64,000 nucleotides of DNA. Origin: Blastopirellula marina (GTDB lineage Bacteria; Planctomycetota; Planctomycetia; Pirellulales; Pirellulaceae). The DNA is taken from NCBI RefSeq assembly GCF_002967715.1, contig NZ_PUIA01000035.1:1-64000 (forward strand), read 5' to 3'. Positions 53,345 through 62,765 of this stretch are shown piece after piece. Within the stretch, counting starts at the first letter, position 1; each line of letters starts with the position of its first letter. The notes beneath the pieces are model-generated. The model saw only the letters and a program-made list of their open reading frames with translations. It searched no databases and was not told the DNA's origin. Made by a program: the position numbers and the translations under genes.

Positions 53345-54862
53345 ATGATCCGGGCACTTCTCTGCGGATTGATTGGTATCACCATACTGACTTCTCATCC
53401 GAGTTCTGGCTTCGCCCAATTCCGCGAACTCACCAAGCGCATTCCCGATGGTGCGAATGCAATCTTCTTTGTCGATGTGAACAAGCTGCAGAATAGCCCA
53501 CTGGGCAAGGATCATAATTGGCGAGAAAAGCAGGAAGAGGCTTTCGAAGCCGGTATCGAAGCGATTCCTCCGCAAGCCAATACGTTTGTTGCCGCAGCCA
53601 AGCTTGACTTGGAAACCAAGCATCCAGAATGGCAAGTGGGCCTGATGGATCTGAAGTACGATCCCTCGCTGCCTAAAGTTGCCGTCCGCTATCAAGGCAC
53701 CACCGACTTCATCTCGGAGCGATCTGTCGCGATTCTTCCGGGGGACATTTATGTCGTCAAGTTCATGGAGAACATCGTTGGATACGGAACGCCAGCGACG
53801 CGTCAGGACGTGGCTCTCTGGATCACACGTTACTACGACAATTCCCTGCGTGGCTTAAGTGAGTATCTTGCCGAAGCACAAACGTTTGCTGACGCAGGCT
53901 CTCCTATTATCGTGGCACTCGATCTGACACACGTCGTGTCTCCCCAAATCGCGCGCAATCGCCTCGATTCTCTGGAAACACTCAAAGGGCGAAAGGTAGA
54001 TCTGGATCAACTAGCCAAGGTATTGGCGAGTGTTCGTGGTATCTCGTTGGGGGTAACTGTCCAACAATCGATGACCGGTGCCGTGAAAGTTGACTTCAGT
54101 GAAGACGTTTCTATTCTCAAAGATTTCGCCAAACCGCTGCTGCTTGAAATCCTCGGCAAACAGGGAATGATGATCGACGAGATCGATTCGTGGGAAGTAA
54201 CGGTCAGCAATAATCGCGTTCAATTAACGGGCCCCCTCTATGCGAGTGGACTTCGTCGTATTTTCAGCCTTGTCGATGCGCCACCTTCGCTGCAAGAGGC
54301 TCGACAAAAGGCCACTAAGACCGGAGACAACTCGGAAGCCGATGAACAAAAGGATTTAACCATCGCGGCCTCGCAAATCTATTACAAGTCGGTTGTTTCC
54401 CTATTAGATGAGCTACGCACTCAAAAGAAAGGGCGTCAGACGATGGGGCAAATCAGCGTATGGTTCGACAAGTATGCTCGCAAGATCGATCGCCTGCCGA
54501 TCGCCAACGTTGACGCTGATCTTCTAAGCTACGGCCGTTATGTTTCCGAGAGTCTGCGGACTGGGCAATCAGAAGTCATCGATGCGGCGGCACGTAGTCG
54601 CATTCGTCAGAACGAAGTGCCTGAGCAGTATGACGTGACGACCTACTCCGCTCCGATCGGGGCCAACTGGGCTGGTCAATATAGCTGGAACGGTTGGGAA
54701 GCAACCCCAGACTGGCAGCGTACCGGTTCGATGATGTCGAATGTTCGCATGGAAGAACAAATCAAAGGGGCAAAATCGGCGAACGACGTCATGCGTGACA
54801 TTGACAATGCCACGGCAGATATTCGTCGTCATATGACACAGAAGTACGGCGTCGAATTCTAG
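53345..54862 (+). CDS. Secreted hypothetical protein
   Basis: A 505-residue exported protein: signal peptide at 1-24 (ending GFAQF). The mature part opens 'LTKRIPDGANAIFFVDVNKLQNSPLG' and is a mixed alpha/beta sequence with repeated hydrophobic strands. No enzyme motif found. Such proteins with an 'iP.gan.i..vd...l..s.lg' opening are common in planctomycetes. ATG 53345 has AGGAG upstream; the frame is open to a GTG at 53306. It precedes the RND operon by 34 bases but may be independent. Confidence 0.65.
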   Translation: MIRALLCGLIGITILTSHPSSGFAQFRELTKRIPDGANAIFFVDVNKLQNSPLGKDHNWREKQEEAFEAGIEAIPPQANTFVAAAKLDLETKHPEWQVGLMDLKYDPSLPKVAVRYQGTTDFISERSVAILPGDIYVVKFMENIVGYGTPATRQDVALWITRYYDNSLRGLSEYLAEAQTFADAGSPIIVALDLTHVVSPQIARNRLDSLETLKGRKVDLDQLAKVLASVRGISLGVTVQQSMTGAVKVDFSEDVSILKDFAKPLLLEILGKQGMMIDEIDSWEVTVSNNRVQLTGPLYASGLRRIFSLVDAPPSLQEARQKATKTGDNSEADEQKDLTIAASQIYYKSVVSLLDELRTQKKGRQTMGQISVWFDKYARKIDRLPIANVDADLLSYGRYVSESLRTGQSEVIDAAARSRIRQNEVPEQYDVTTYSAPIGANWAGQYSWNGWEATPDWQRTGSMMSNVRMEEQIKGAKSANDVMRDIDNATADIRRHMTQKYGVEF

Positions 54863-54896
54863 CCGTTTGTCGCTTACATCTTGATCGAGGGAACTT

Positions 54897-56168
54897 ATGG
54901 AATCGCGACATTCTATTGCGTGGGCCTTGCTGTTAGCGTGTACTTGGTTAAGTACACTGCTGATATTACCCCTGGGCGGTTGCTCTTCCCCGAACGAGTA
55001 TCAGCCGCCACCTCCCGTCGAGGTAACCGTCGCTCTTCCCTTTGTGCACGACGTTACGATCTACATGGAGGAAACAGGCACCACCGAAGCGGTCGAACGC
55101 GTCGAAATCAATGCCCGCGTTGAAGGGATCATTGAAGACGTGTTATTCGAACCCAACGACGAAGTGGAGAAGGACCAGGTTCTTTTTCAACTCGAACGCC
55201 GCCGTTACGTGGCAGCCCGCGATATGGCTCAGGCAGAACTGGACGCCAAGAAGGTCGATCGCGAAAAAGCCAAAATCGAGTTCAATCGCCAAACGGAGTT
55301 ATTCGCGAAGAAGGCAACGCCTGAAACTACTCTCGTCGCCGCGAAGGCGGAGCTGGACGGTTCCGAAGCTGCTGTATTGGCCGCCGAAGCGAAGCTTGAT
55401 AACGCTCAGTTGGACCTGGATTACACGGAAGTGCGTTCCCCGATTAAGGGTCGCGTGGGCAAAGCACTGGTTAAGAAGGGGAACCTTGTTACTGGCCAGC
55501 CATCGACTCATCTAACCACCGTTATTTCCTACGATCAGATCTACGCGAACTTTTCGATTAGCGAACGGGCCTACTTGGAATTCCTTGACAAAGAGACTCG
55601 CGAAGAACGAAAGAGCCATTCCGACATGGTCCCTCTATATCTTGCTCGGGCGACCGATACCACATTTCCTTTCCGCGGCAGCTTCAACTTCGCGGATCTG
55701 GCGGTCGACAAAAGCACCGGTACGTTTGCAGTACGAGGGATTTTCCCAAATCCCAATTTAAAAATCGCGCCTGGCTTGTTCGTCCGGATTCGTGCTCCTG
55801 TCGAGCAAAGGAAGGACGCTTTGCTCGTTCCAGAAAGCTCCACGGGATTTGATCAAGCTGGCAGCTATTTGCTGGTCGTCGATGCCAACAATACGGTGCA
55901 GCGCCGCGATATCACCTTGGGCAACAAGTTTGGTCCGATGGTAGTGGTTGCCGACGGCTTGAAAGCAGACGAGCTCATTGTTGTCGATGGAGTTCAGCGA
56001 TCACGGCCAGGGGCAGTTGTTTCTCCCCAGAAACAAACATTGACGATGGACGAGTCGCTGCTGAATCCATTCGCTGAACAACCACCGCACGAAGACGAAA
56101 TGCCCAAATCTTCTGAAGAAGCGAAACCGGAGACTGCTGATCCAGCAGCAGCCAATCCTTCGTCCTAA
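54897..56168 (+). CDS. RND efflux periplasmic adaptor (MFP) lipoprotein
   Basis: A 423-residue membrane-fusion protein linking the RND pump to an outer-membrane channel. Signal peptide with lipobox LGGC (about 26-29). Lipoyl halves are 'ARVEGIIEDVLFEPNDEVEKDQVLFQLE' and 'VRSPIKGRVGKALVKKGNLV' (in parts), flanking an alpha hairpin of about 95 residues. Beta-barrel and membrane-proximal domains follow ('GLFVRIRAPVEQRKDALLVPESS'). The C-terminal 35 residues are acidic and Pro/Ala-rich. Pump gene follows after 32 bases. Confidence 0.92.
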   Translation: MESRHSIAWALLLACTWLSTLLILPLGGCSSPNEYQPPPPVEVTVALPFVHDVTIYMEETGTTEAVERVEINARVEGIIEDVLFEPNDEVEKDQVLFQLERRRYVAARDMAQAELDAKKVDREKAKIEFNRQTELFAKKATPETTLVAAKAELDGSEAAVLAAEAKLDNAQLDLDYTEVRSPIKGRVGKALVKKGNLVTGQPSTHLTTVISYDQIYANFSISERAYLEFLDKETREERKSHSDMVPLYLARATDTTFPFRGSFNFADLAVDKSTGTFAVRGIFPNPNLKIAPGLFVRIRAPVEQRKDALLVPESSTGFDQAGSYLLVVDANNTVQRRDITLGNKFGPMVVVADGLKADELIVVDGVQRSRPGAVVSPQKQTLTMDESLLNPFAEQPPHEDEMPKSSEEAKPETADPAAANPSS

Positions 56169-56200
56169 TCTTCAATTATTCCTAACTCATCGGTCGACGC

Positions 56201-59200
56201 ATGTCTCGTTTCTTCATCTATCGCCCGATCTTCGCAACCGTCATATCGATCGTTATTGTGCTGGCCGGTGCCGTGGCACAAACGACGCTTCCGGTCGCCA
56301 AGTTCCCGGAAATCACCCCTCCGACCGTTCAAGTGACAGCCTTTTATCCCGGTGCTAACCCCCAGGTAATCGCCGAAACGGTAGCGGCCCCGATCGAACA
56401 AGAGGTAAACGGCGTTGAAAACATGTTGTACATGTCTTCAACGTGTGCCGACGACGGTTCCTATTCGCTGAACGTCACGTTTCAAACAGGAACCGATATG
56501 GACATGGCGACGGTGCTTGTGCAAAACCGTGTCGCGATCGCCAATCCCAAGTTGCCTGAAGACGTAAGACGACAAGGGGTCACGACCAAAAAACAGTCGA
56601 CCCAGATCGTGCAGTTCATTACGTTGACATCGGATAACCCGAATCACGACAGCCTCTTCCTCAGTAACTATGCCACGATCAACCTGCGAGATCAGCTAGG
56701 ACGACTCGATGGGGTTGGCTCGCTTAACATCTTTGGAGCGGCTGACTACAGCATGCGAGTCTGGCTAGATCCAGATCGCTTGCAAGCCCGGAATCTAACG
56801 ACCGAGGATGTTATTGCCGCGATTCGAGAGCAGAACGTGCAAGTGGCCGCAGGTCGCGTTGGTGAACCACCCACTTCCAACGACACATCCTTTCAAATGG
56901 TGATTAACACTAAAGGTCGTCTGGAAGAGGCGTCTCAGTTTGGTGACCTGATTCTTAAGACGGGGGGCAATGGATCAGGCATTACTCGCCTGCGAGATCT
57001 TGCCACCGTCGAACTTGGTGCTAAGAGTTATAACTTTCAGGCAACGTTCAACGGATCTCCTTGTGCGGCCATAGCCGTTTATCAGCTTCCTGGTGCGAAT
57101 GCACTCGACCTTGCCGCGGCGGTCAAAGCCAAGATGGACCAGATGTCTGGTAATTTTCCGGAGGGGATGAAATTCTCGATTCCCTTCGACACCACACGAT
57201 TCGTCGAAGCTTCGATTATGGAAGTCTACTCGACGCTCTTTGTAGCCGTGCTGCTAGTTGTGCTGGTGATCTTTATTTTTCTTCAAGATTGGCGAGCCAC
57301 CCTCGTTCCTACTGCAGCCATCCCGGTAGCCTTGATCGGTACCTTCGCCGTGATGGCCGGGCTCGGCTTTTCGATCAACATGCTAACGCTGTTTGGAGTT
57401 GTGCTGGCGATTGGGATCGTGGTCGACGACGCGATCGTTGTCGTCGAGAATTCTGCCCGGCATATCGACAATGGACTTTCCTCCAAGGATGCCGCCGTCA
57501 AAGCGATGGACGAAATCACTGGCCCTGTGATCGCCACCACGCTGGTGCTGCTGGCCGTGTTTGTTCCGACGGCATTCATGGGTGGTATCGTGGGACAGAT
57601 GTATCGTCAGTTCGCCCTGACGATATCCGCGGCCGTCGCGATCAGCACGGTGAACGCACTTTCCTTGAGCCCTGCATTGTGCGGGCTGCTGCTCAGGCCG
57701 AGCGAAGAAACCAAGCGAAGAGGTGAGTTCATACCACGCACGGTTATCGCATTGTTGCTTGCCATTTTAGCCTGCTGGCTGGCTTACCGCTTCTTATCCG
57801 GAATGGGTATGACCTCCTGGGCAGTTGTGATTGGTGCCCCGATCGTCGCGGCACTCGCCGGCTGGTTTTGCGCGGCTCTACTCAATCGATTGCTGCGTGG
57901 GTTCTTCGACGGCTTCAACTATGTCTTCGATCATACAACCAATGGCTACAAGGGCATTGTCAGCGGCCTGGTCCGACGAATTGCTGTCGCGATGATTCTC
58001 TTTGTCGTGCTCCTGGCAATCACCGGTTATGGGCTCCGGTCGATTCCGACCGGATTCGTTCCTTTGGAAGATCAAGGGTACGCATTCGCCAACATTCAGT
58101 TGCCAGATGCCGCCTCGCTTTCACGCACGGAAGAAGTTCTTCGCGAAATTGATGGCATCGTTCGCGAGACGCCAGGAGTCGCGGACTGGGTTTCGATTTC
58201 GGGGTATTCCATCTTAAGTGGGACGGCCGGCTCTAATAGTGGTCTTGTGGCCATCGTCTTCGACCCGTGGGAAGATCGCCAAACGCCAGGCCTCAGTCAG
58301 ATGGCCATCCTGGGAGGGCTCCAGAAACGTCTTTCTCAGCTCAAAAAGGCCAACGTGGTTGTCTTTCCTCCTCCGCCGATAGACGGGCTGGGAAATGCCA
58401 GTGGCTTTCAGATGCAGATTCAAGACGTGGGCGGGGCTGGGCTAACTACATTGCAAACCATGGCCGATGAAATGGTTCGTGATGGGAACGCCCAGTCGGG
58501 ACTAACTCGCGTGAACACCACATTCAGGGCTGATGTTCCACAGCTCTACGCCGATATCGACCGTACCAAGGTCAAGAGTCTGGGTATTCCTTTGAATTCT
58601 GTCTTCGAGACGATGCAGGCCTTCATGGGATCGGCGTACGTGAACGACTTCAACAGATTTGGACGAACCTGGCAAGTTCGTGTGCAGGCAGATCAAAGCT
58701 TTCGTATCGAGGCCGAGGACTTGCTTCGTCTCCAGGTTCGCAACAACCAAGGTGAGATGATTCCCTTGGGAACGTTTACAACAGTCGAGCGAACGGTTGG
58801 CCCGCAGATCATCCAGCGTTACAACCTTTATCCGTCTGCGCAAATCAATGGCGAACCGGCACCAGGGTATAGTTCAGGACAGGCGATCAACTTGATGGAA
58901 CAGATGGCCGCCAACAAGTTTCCTCGCTCAATCTCTTACGAATGGACAGGCATGTCCTACCAAGAGAAGCTGCTGAGCGATTCCGATTCCCTTACCGAGA
59001 ACCCGACATTCATTCTCGTTCTTTCGATTTGTCTCGTCTTCTTGGTCCTGGCGGCGCAATATGAAAGCTGGACCAGCCCTATGGCTGTGATCGCGGTCGT
59101 GCCCCTTGCGGCACTCGGGGTTGTGGTCGCCCTGTTAAGCCGCGGAGCCGACAACAACGTCTATACACAGATCGGCCTGGTGCTGTTGGTAGCCCTGGCG

Positions 59201-59530
59201 AGCAAGAATGCAATCCTCATTGTGGAATTCGCTGCCGAGCAGCGACGCGATGGCAAAGGCTTATTCGATTCGGCGATTGAAGCGGCGACGCTTCGATTTC
59301 GCGCTATTCTTATGACTGCCTTCTCATCGATTTTAGGTTTTTTGCCTCTTTTAATCGCTTCAGGGGCAGGGGCCGCAAGCCGACAAGCGGTGGGCAATGC
59401 CGTCGTCGGAGGCATGATCGCGGCCACCGTTTTCTCGCTTGCTTTCGTGCCTTCCTTTTTTGTTATATTCCGTGGACTTGGCGAATGGCTGAGTCCCTCG
59501 AAAGATACGTCTACTCCACCTGCTTCCTAG
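56201..59530 (+). CDS. RND multidrug efflux pump (HAE1/AcrB family)
   Basis: A 1109-residue inner-membrane proton-driven pump with 12 TM segments and two large periplasmic loops. It opens 'FIYRPIFATVISIVIVLAGA'. TM4 carries the proton-relay DD pair in 'GIVVDDAIVVVENSARHI'. The family run 'FPEITPPTVQVTAFYPGANPQVIAETVAAPIEQEVNGVENM' (in parts) and 'VFLVLAAQYESWTSPMAV' are clear. A 60-residue hydrophobic insert after 'LLLRPSEETKRRGEF' is longer than in AcrB. No outer-membrane channel gene is adjacent. Confidence 0.95.
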   Translation: MSRFFIYRPIFATVISIVIVLAGAVAQTTLPVAKFPEITPPTVQVTAFYPGANPQVIAETVAAPIEQEVNGVENMLYMSSTCADDGSYSLNVTFQTGTDMDMATVLVQNRVAIANPKLPEDVRRQGVTTKKQSTQIVQFITLTSDNPNHDSLFLSNYATINLRDQLGRLDGVGSLNIFGAADYSMRVWLDPDRLQARNLTTEDVIAAIREQNVQVAAGRVGEPPTSNDTSFQMVINTKGRLEEASQFGDLILKTGGNGSGITRLRDLATVELGAKSYNFQATFNGSPCAAIAVYQLPGANALDLAAAVKAKMDQMSGNFPEGMKFSIPFDTTRFVEASIMEVYSTLFVAVLLVVLVIFIFLQDWRATLVPTAAIPVALIGTFAVMAGLGFSINMLTLFGVVLAIGIVVDDAIVVVENSARHIDNGLSSKDAAVKAMDEITGPVIATTLVLLAVFVPTAFMGGIVGQMYRQFALTISAAVAISTVNALSLSPALCGLLLRPSEETKRRGEFIPRTVIALLLAILACWLAYRFLSGMGMTSWAVVIGAPIVAALAGWFCAALLNRLLRGFFDGFNYVFDHTTNGYKGIVSGLVRRIAVAMILFVVLLAITGYGLRSIPTGFVPLEDQGYAFANIQLPDAASLSRTEEVLREIDGIVRETPGVADWVSISGYSILSGTAGSNSGLVAIVFDPWEDRQTPGLSQMAILGGLQKRLSQLKKANVVVFPPPPIDGLGNASGFQMQIQDVGGAGLTTLQTMADEMVRDGNAQSGLTRVNTTFRADVPQLYADIDRTKVKSLGIPLNSVFETMQAFMGSAYVNDFNRFGRTWQVRVQADQSFRIEAEDLLRLQVRNNQGEMIPLGTFTTVERTVGPQIIQRYNLYPSAQINGEPAPGYSSGQAINLMEQMAANKFPRSISYEWTGMSYQEKLLSDSDSLTENPTFILVLSICLVFLVLAAQYESWTSPMAVIAVVPLAALGVVVALLSRGADNNVYTQIGLVLLVALASKNAILIVEFAAEQRRDGKGLFDSAIEAATLRFRAILMTAFSSILGFLPLLIASGAGAASRQAVGNAVVGGMIAATVFSLAFVPSFFVIFRGLGEWLSPSKDTSTPPAS

Positions 59531-59601
59531 GAACGCGAGATCGTTACAATCACCGCGCGCTGGAAGTACGTTTGTAAGCTGAAAAGCCATGGGGGTTCGA
59601 G

Positions 59602-60309
59602 ATGTCTGCGCATCTGACATCTGATGATATGGGAAAAGAGATTCGATTCTCTCTTTTGTTGGCTTCGCTCCTTATCGCGGTGGTCGTCGCACCTCTCTTG
59701 GAAGCAACGCGACTAGGGGACCTGATTCAGCTTAGCTGTCTAACACTCGTCTTTGTTGCGGCAGTTTTCATTAACTGGCAGCACCGAATGAAGCTCTGGT
59801 TGTTCGCAATTGCGGCAGTCATTTCGCTTGTGCTGCATTGGCTCACCCTATTCTTTCCCGATGATAGTCTTTCCATCCTTCGCTATATCGCAGGTTTTTT
59901 CTTTCTCGGGTTCACGGCCGCGATGTTGCTTAAGTCCATCATTGGCCGCGATGAAGTTACCCCAAATGCCATTCTCGGTTCAATCTGTGTTTATCTCCTT
60001 CTGGGGCTAATGTGGGCCTTGGGATATTCGGCATTGACGGTCTTTGAAGAGGCCCCCTTCCATCTTCCAGAAACAACTTCTAGCACTGCTGGCGATCCCC
60101 CGAGCCTGGCCACGTTGCTTTACTTTAGCTTCGTGACGATGTCGACCCTTGGCTATGGTGACATTACTCCGCAGTCTGATTTGGCGCGAACCCTGACCTG
60201 GACCCAATCGGTCACGGGGCAGTTCTATCTTGCCGTGTTAGTTGCTCGCTTGGTCAGTGCCATGCCCAGGCAGGAACGATCAGAGAGCACCAAAGTCGTA
60301 GAGCAGTAG
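59602..60309 (+). CDS. Potassium channel protein (two-TM pore plus N-terminal TM segments)
   Basis: A 235-residue membrane protein. Hydrophobic segments lie at about 16-34, 42-57, 66-84, 93-111, 125-146 and 205-222. The re-entrant pore before the last one holds the K+ filter TLGYGD (182-187). No cytoplasmic regulatory domain follows, only a short charged tail. ATG 59602 is the first start; a second ATG is at codon 10. The end overlaps the convergent methyltransferase gene by 30 bases. Confidence 0.85.
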   Translation: MSAHLTSDDMGKEIRFSLLLASLLIAVVVAPLLEATRLGDLIQLSCLTLVFVAAVFINWQHRMKLWLFAIAAVISLVLHWLTLFFPDDSLSILRYIAGFFFLGFTAAMLLKSIIGRDEVTPNAILGSICVYLLLGLMWALGYSALTVFEEAPFHLPETTSSTAGDPPSLATLLYFSFVTMSTLGYGDITPQSDLARTLTWTQSVTGQFYLAVLVARLVSAMPRQERSESTKVVEQ

Positions 60310-61107
60310 CTGTCCCATTCGGCGAAATGGAGGAAGCGTTCGACTGAGCCGAAATGCCGTACGCGACCAGAAACCAGCCCGCTGTAGGTACTCGGGCAAA
60401 CCGCTGGTGTTCTCCTCCTGCAAGCGTAAATGCGGTATCTCTGTTTCAAGTTGCCTGGGATCATCGACAAACCAGTTCAATGTTTCCTGGGTTTGCCGCA
60501 TGATCGGCAACTGATTCAACCATATCACGCCCCATCGATTGTAGGCATCAAAAGCAATCTGACCGGAAGTGAAGTGGGCGACCAGGTTCGACAGAAACCT
60601 GATTGCCGCCTCCTTCGAAAAGTAGGGCAGAACACCTTCCGCTACCACGATCGTAGGCACATCAATCGGGATTTGCTGCAACCAGCCGTCTTCCAAGATA
60701 TCGACACCAATCAGGTGGCACCCTGGTCGCTCTTCATAGATTCTCTCACGAAGTGAAATGACTTCCGGATAATCAATTTCCCACCACGCCACCCCTTCTG
60801 CGGGATTTACTCGCAAACAGCGGCTATCCAGCCCACATCCCACGTGAATGACATTGGCACACCTGTTTTCTCTGAGAAATGCTTCCGTCCACAGGTCGAG
60901 TGCTTTGGCGCGAATAGCCAACGCGACGATCGCGTTTCGAGAAAGCTTGAATCTTGAGAAGTCGAAGTCGATCTCCTCTGCCGCTTTGACTGCGTATCGA
61001 TCATTCAAAATAGAATCGTGGCACTCACTCTCGACGGCTTTCGCATGAAGCGTAATCAAAAGAGTCTTCTGCAGATTCGTCAGAGAGATCGGATGCTTGG
61101 GATTCAC
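60280..61107 (-). CDS. SAM-dependent methyltransferase, leucine carboxyl methyltransferase-like
   Basis: A 275-residue class I methyltransferase of the PPM1/LCMT-like group, often tied to secondary metabolism or O-methylation. SAM loop 'VIHVGCGLDSRCLRVNP', acidic 'WWEIDYPEVISLRERI', and 'PTIVVAEGVLPYFSKEAAIRFL'. It lacks the extra N-terminal parts of the eukaryotic enzymes. Substrate unknown. Divergent from the sulfatase across 123 bases. Confidence 0.85.
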   Translation of the reverse strand: MNPKHPISLTNLQKTLLITLHAKAVESECHDSILNDRYAVKAAEEIDFDFSRFKLSRNAIVALAIRAKALDLWTEAFLRENRCANVIHVGCGLDSRCLRVNPAEGVAWWEIDYPEVISLRERIYEERPGCHLIGVDILEDGWLQQIPIDVPTIVVAEGVLPYFSKEAAIRFLSNLVAHFTSGQIAFDAYNRWGVIWLNQLPIMRQTQETLNWFVDDPRQLETEIPHLRLQEENTSGLPEYLQRAGFWSRTAFRLSRTLPPFRRMGQLLLYDFGAL

Positions 61108-61230
61108 GAAGAACCAGTTGGGAAACAGTTTGGTTTGGAGTACGATTGTTCCTAACCTACCTTAGCGTATTTGTCTGCGCTGGCGACCCACTTCATGCCT
61201 GAAATCACCCCTTGTCTTTAAAGGTCTGAC

Positions 61231-62679
61231 ATGAAATCAATCACGAAGATGCTCCTTGCATGCTGCGTTGCACCTCTGGTTTTCCTGTTCGTCGCAGAAA
61301 CCAAGGCCGCCGAGCAGTCGAGGCCGAACATTCTGTTCCTGTTCACCGACGACCAGGCCCCATGGGCGCTCGAAGCAGCAGGACACCCTCACGCGGTGAC
61401 TCCGAACATGGACACCCTGGTTAAGCAGGGTGCCTATTTGACCAACGCATTTACCGTGACACCGGTGTGCAGCCCCTCTCGTGCATCGTTAATCTCTGGG
61501 AGGTATGGTTCGGAGCTAGGCATCACGGATTGGATACATCCCAATCGCGAACCGGAGCTAGGTCTACCCACCGCTACCACAACCTGGGTTCAGTTGTTGC
61601 AAAAAGCCGGCTACCACACCGGCCTCGTCGGCAAGTGGCACCTGGGAACGCCTGACTCCATGCATCCCACCAAATTCGGTTACGACTACTTCATGGGCTT
61701 CCGCACCGGAGGCGCACCGACCAAGAACCCGACACTCGAGAAGAACGGCCAGAACCAAAAGATCGAAGGGCTGACAACCGATATCCTGACCGACCATGCC
61801 TTGGAGTTTCTCAGCAATGCTCCAGCCGACAAACCGTTCTGTTTGTCGCTCCATTATCGTGCACCCCATACGGCCTGGCTTCCTGTTGCCGACGAAGACT
61901 GGGCCCCATTTGCCGACCTTGATCCGACCATCCCTAACCCGGACTACCCGAACCTGGATGTTCCACGGGTTAAAAAGATGACACGTGAATATCTGGCCAG
62001 CGTCGCCGGCGTCGATCGCAACGTGGGTCGAATCTTACAGCTGCTAAAGGACAAACATCTCGTTGATAATACGGTCGTGATTTTCTCGAGCGATCATGGC
62101 TATAACATGGGACATAACGGGATTTGGCACAAAGGAAACGGACACTGGGTGCTGACCAAGAATCCACCAGCGACCCAGAATATCCCCAACGGCCAACGCC
62201 CGAACATGTACGATAACTCGATCCGCGTCCCTACCATTATTCGCTGGCCGGGAACGATCAAGCCAGGTATCAAGATCGAACAAACCGTTTCTAATCTCGA
62301 TTGGTTTCCGACTTTGTTGGAAATGGCAGGCGTCGAGCTTCCCTCTGATCTCAATATCCACGGAGAGAGCATTGTTCCGCTTCTGAAAGAGAAGAATGTG
62401 GATTGGGACAACGACTTTTATGCCGAGTATAGCACCAAGCATCAGTCACACACCCATATGCGGATGATTCGCACGCCAGAGTGGAAGTTGATTCGCGATT
62501 TCTTGAATGAAGGTCGCGATGAACTTTACCACTTAACCGATGATCCTGCGGAGGCGAATAACTTGATCAATGCGGATACACCCGAGGTCAAGTCCATCAT
62601 CAAGACGCTCGACGCGAAGATTCTTGACAACATGAAGGCGATTAACGATCCCGTTCTGGCTTCCGCATCTGCCCGATAA
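61231..62679 (+). CDS. Exported sulfatase
   Basis: A 482-residue type I sulfatase with a signal peptide (about 1-27). 'RPNILFLFTDDQAPWAL' holds the calcium-binding Asp pair. The formylglycine site is CSPSR (C80-R84) in 'VCSPSRASLISGRY'. 'GLVGKWHLG' and 'FSSDHGYNMGHNGIWHKG' give the other active-site residues. Planctomycetes carry many such enzymes for sulfated algal polysaccharides. Substrate not predictable here. A formylglycine-generating enzyme is required elsewhere in the genome. Confidence 0.94.
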   Translation: MKSITKMLLACCVAPLVFLFVAETKAAEQSRPNILFLFTDDQAPWALEAAGHPHAVTPNMDTLVKQGAYLTNAFTVTPVCSPSRASLISGRYGSELGITDWIHPNREPELGLPTATTTWVQLLQKAGYHTGLVGKWHLGTPDSMHPTKFGYDYFMGFRTGGAPTKNPTLEKNGQNQKIEGLTTDILTDHALEFLSNAPADKPFCLSLHYRAPHTAWLPVADEDWAPFADLDPTIPNPDYPNLDVPRVKKMTREYLASVAGVDRNVGRILQLLKDKHLVDNTVVIFSSDHGYNMGHNGIWHKGNGHWVLTKNPPATQNIPNGQRPNMYDNSIRVPTIIRWPGTIKPGIKIEQTVSNLDWFPTLLEMAGVELPSDLNIHGESIVPLLKEKNVDWDNDFYAEYSTKHQSHTHMRMIRTPEWKLIRDFLNEGRDELYHLTDDPAEANNLINADTPEVKSIIKTLDAKILDNMKAINDPVLASASAR

Positions 62680-62710
62680 TTGGCAGCCAATCATCCGGCT
62701 GGCTCATGAA

Positions 62711-62738
62711 AAAAGGGGACCCTTGTGGGTCCCCTTTT
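62711..62738. terminator. Bidirectional rho-independent terminator
   Basis: AAAAGGGGACCC (62711-62722) pairs perfectly with GGGTCCCCTTTT (62727-62738) around TTGT. The A and T runs serve both strands, and it lies between two convergent genes (62679 and 62766). Confidence 0.9.
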
Positions 62739-62765
62739 CTATTGGCATCTACCGTTTCAGCTTGG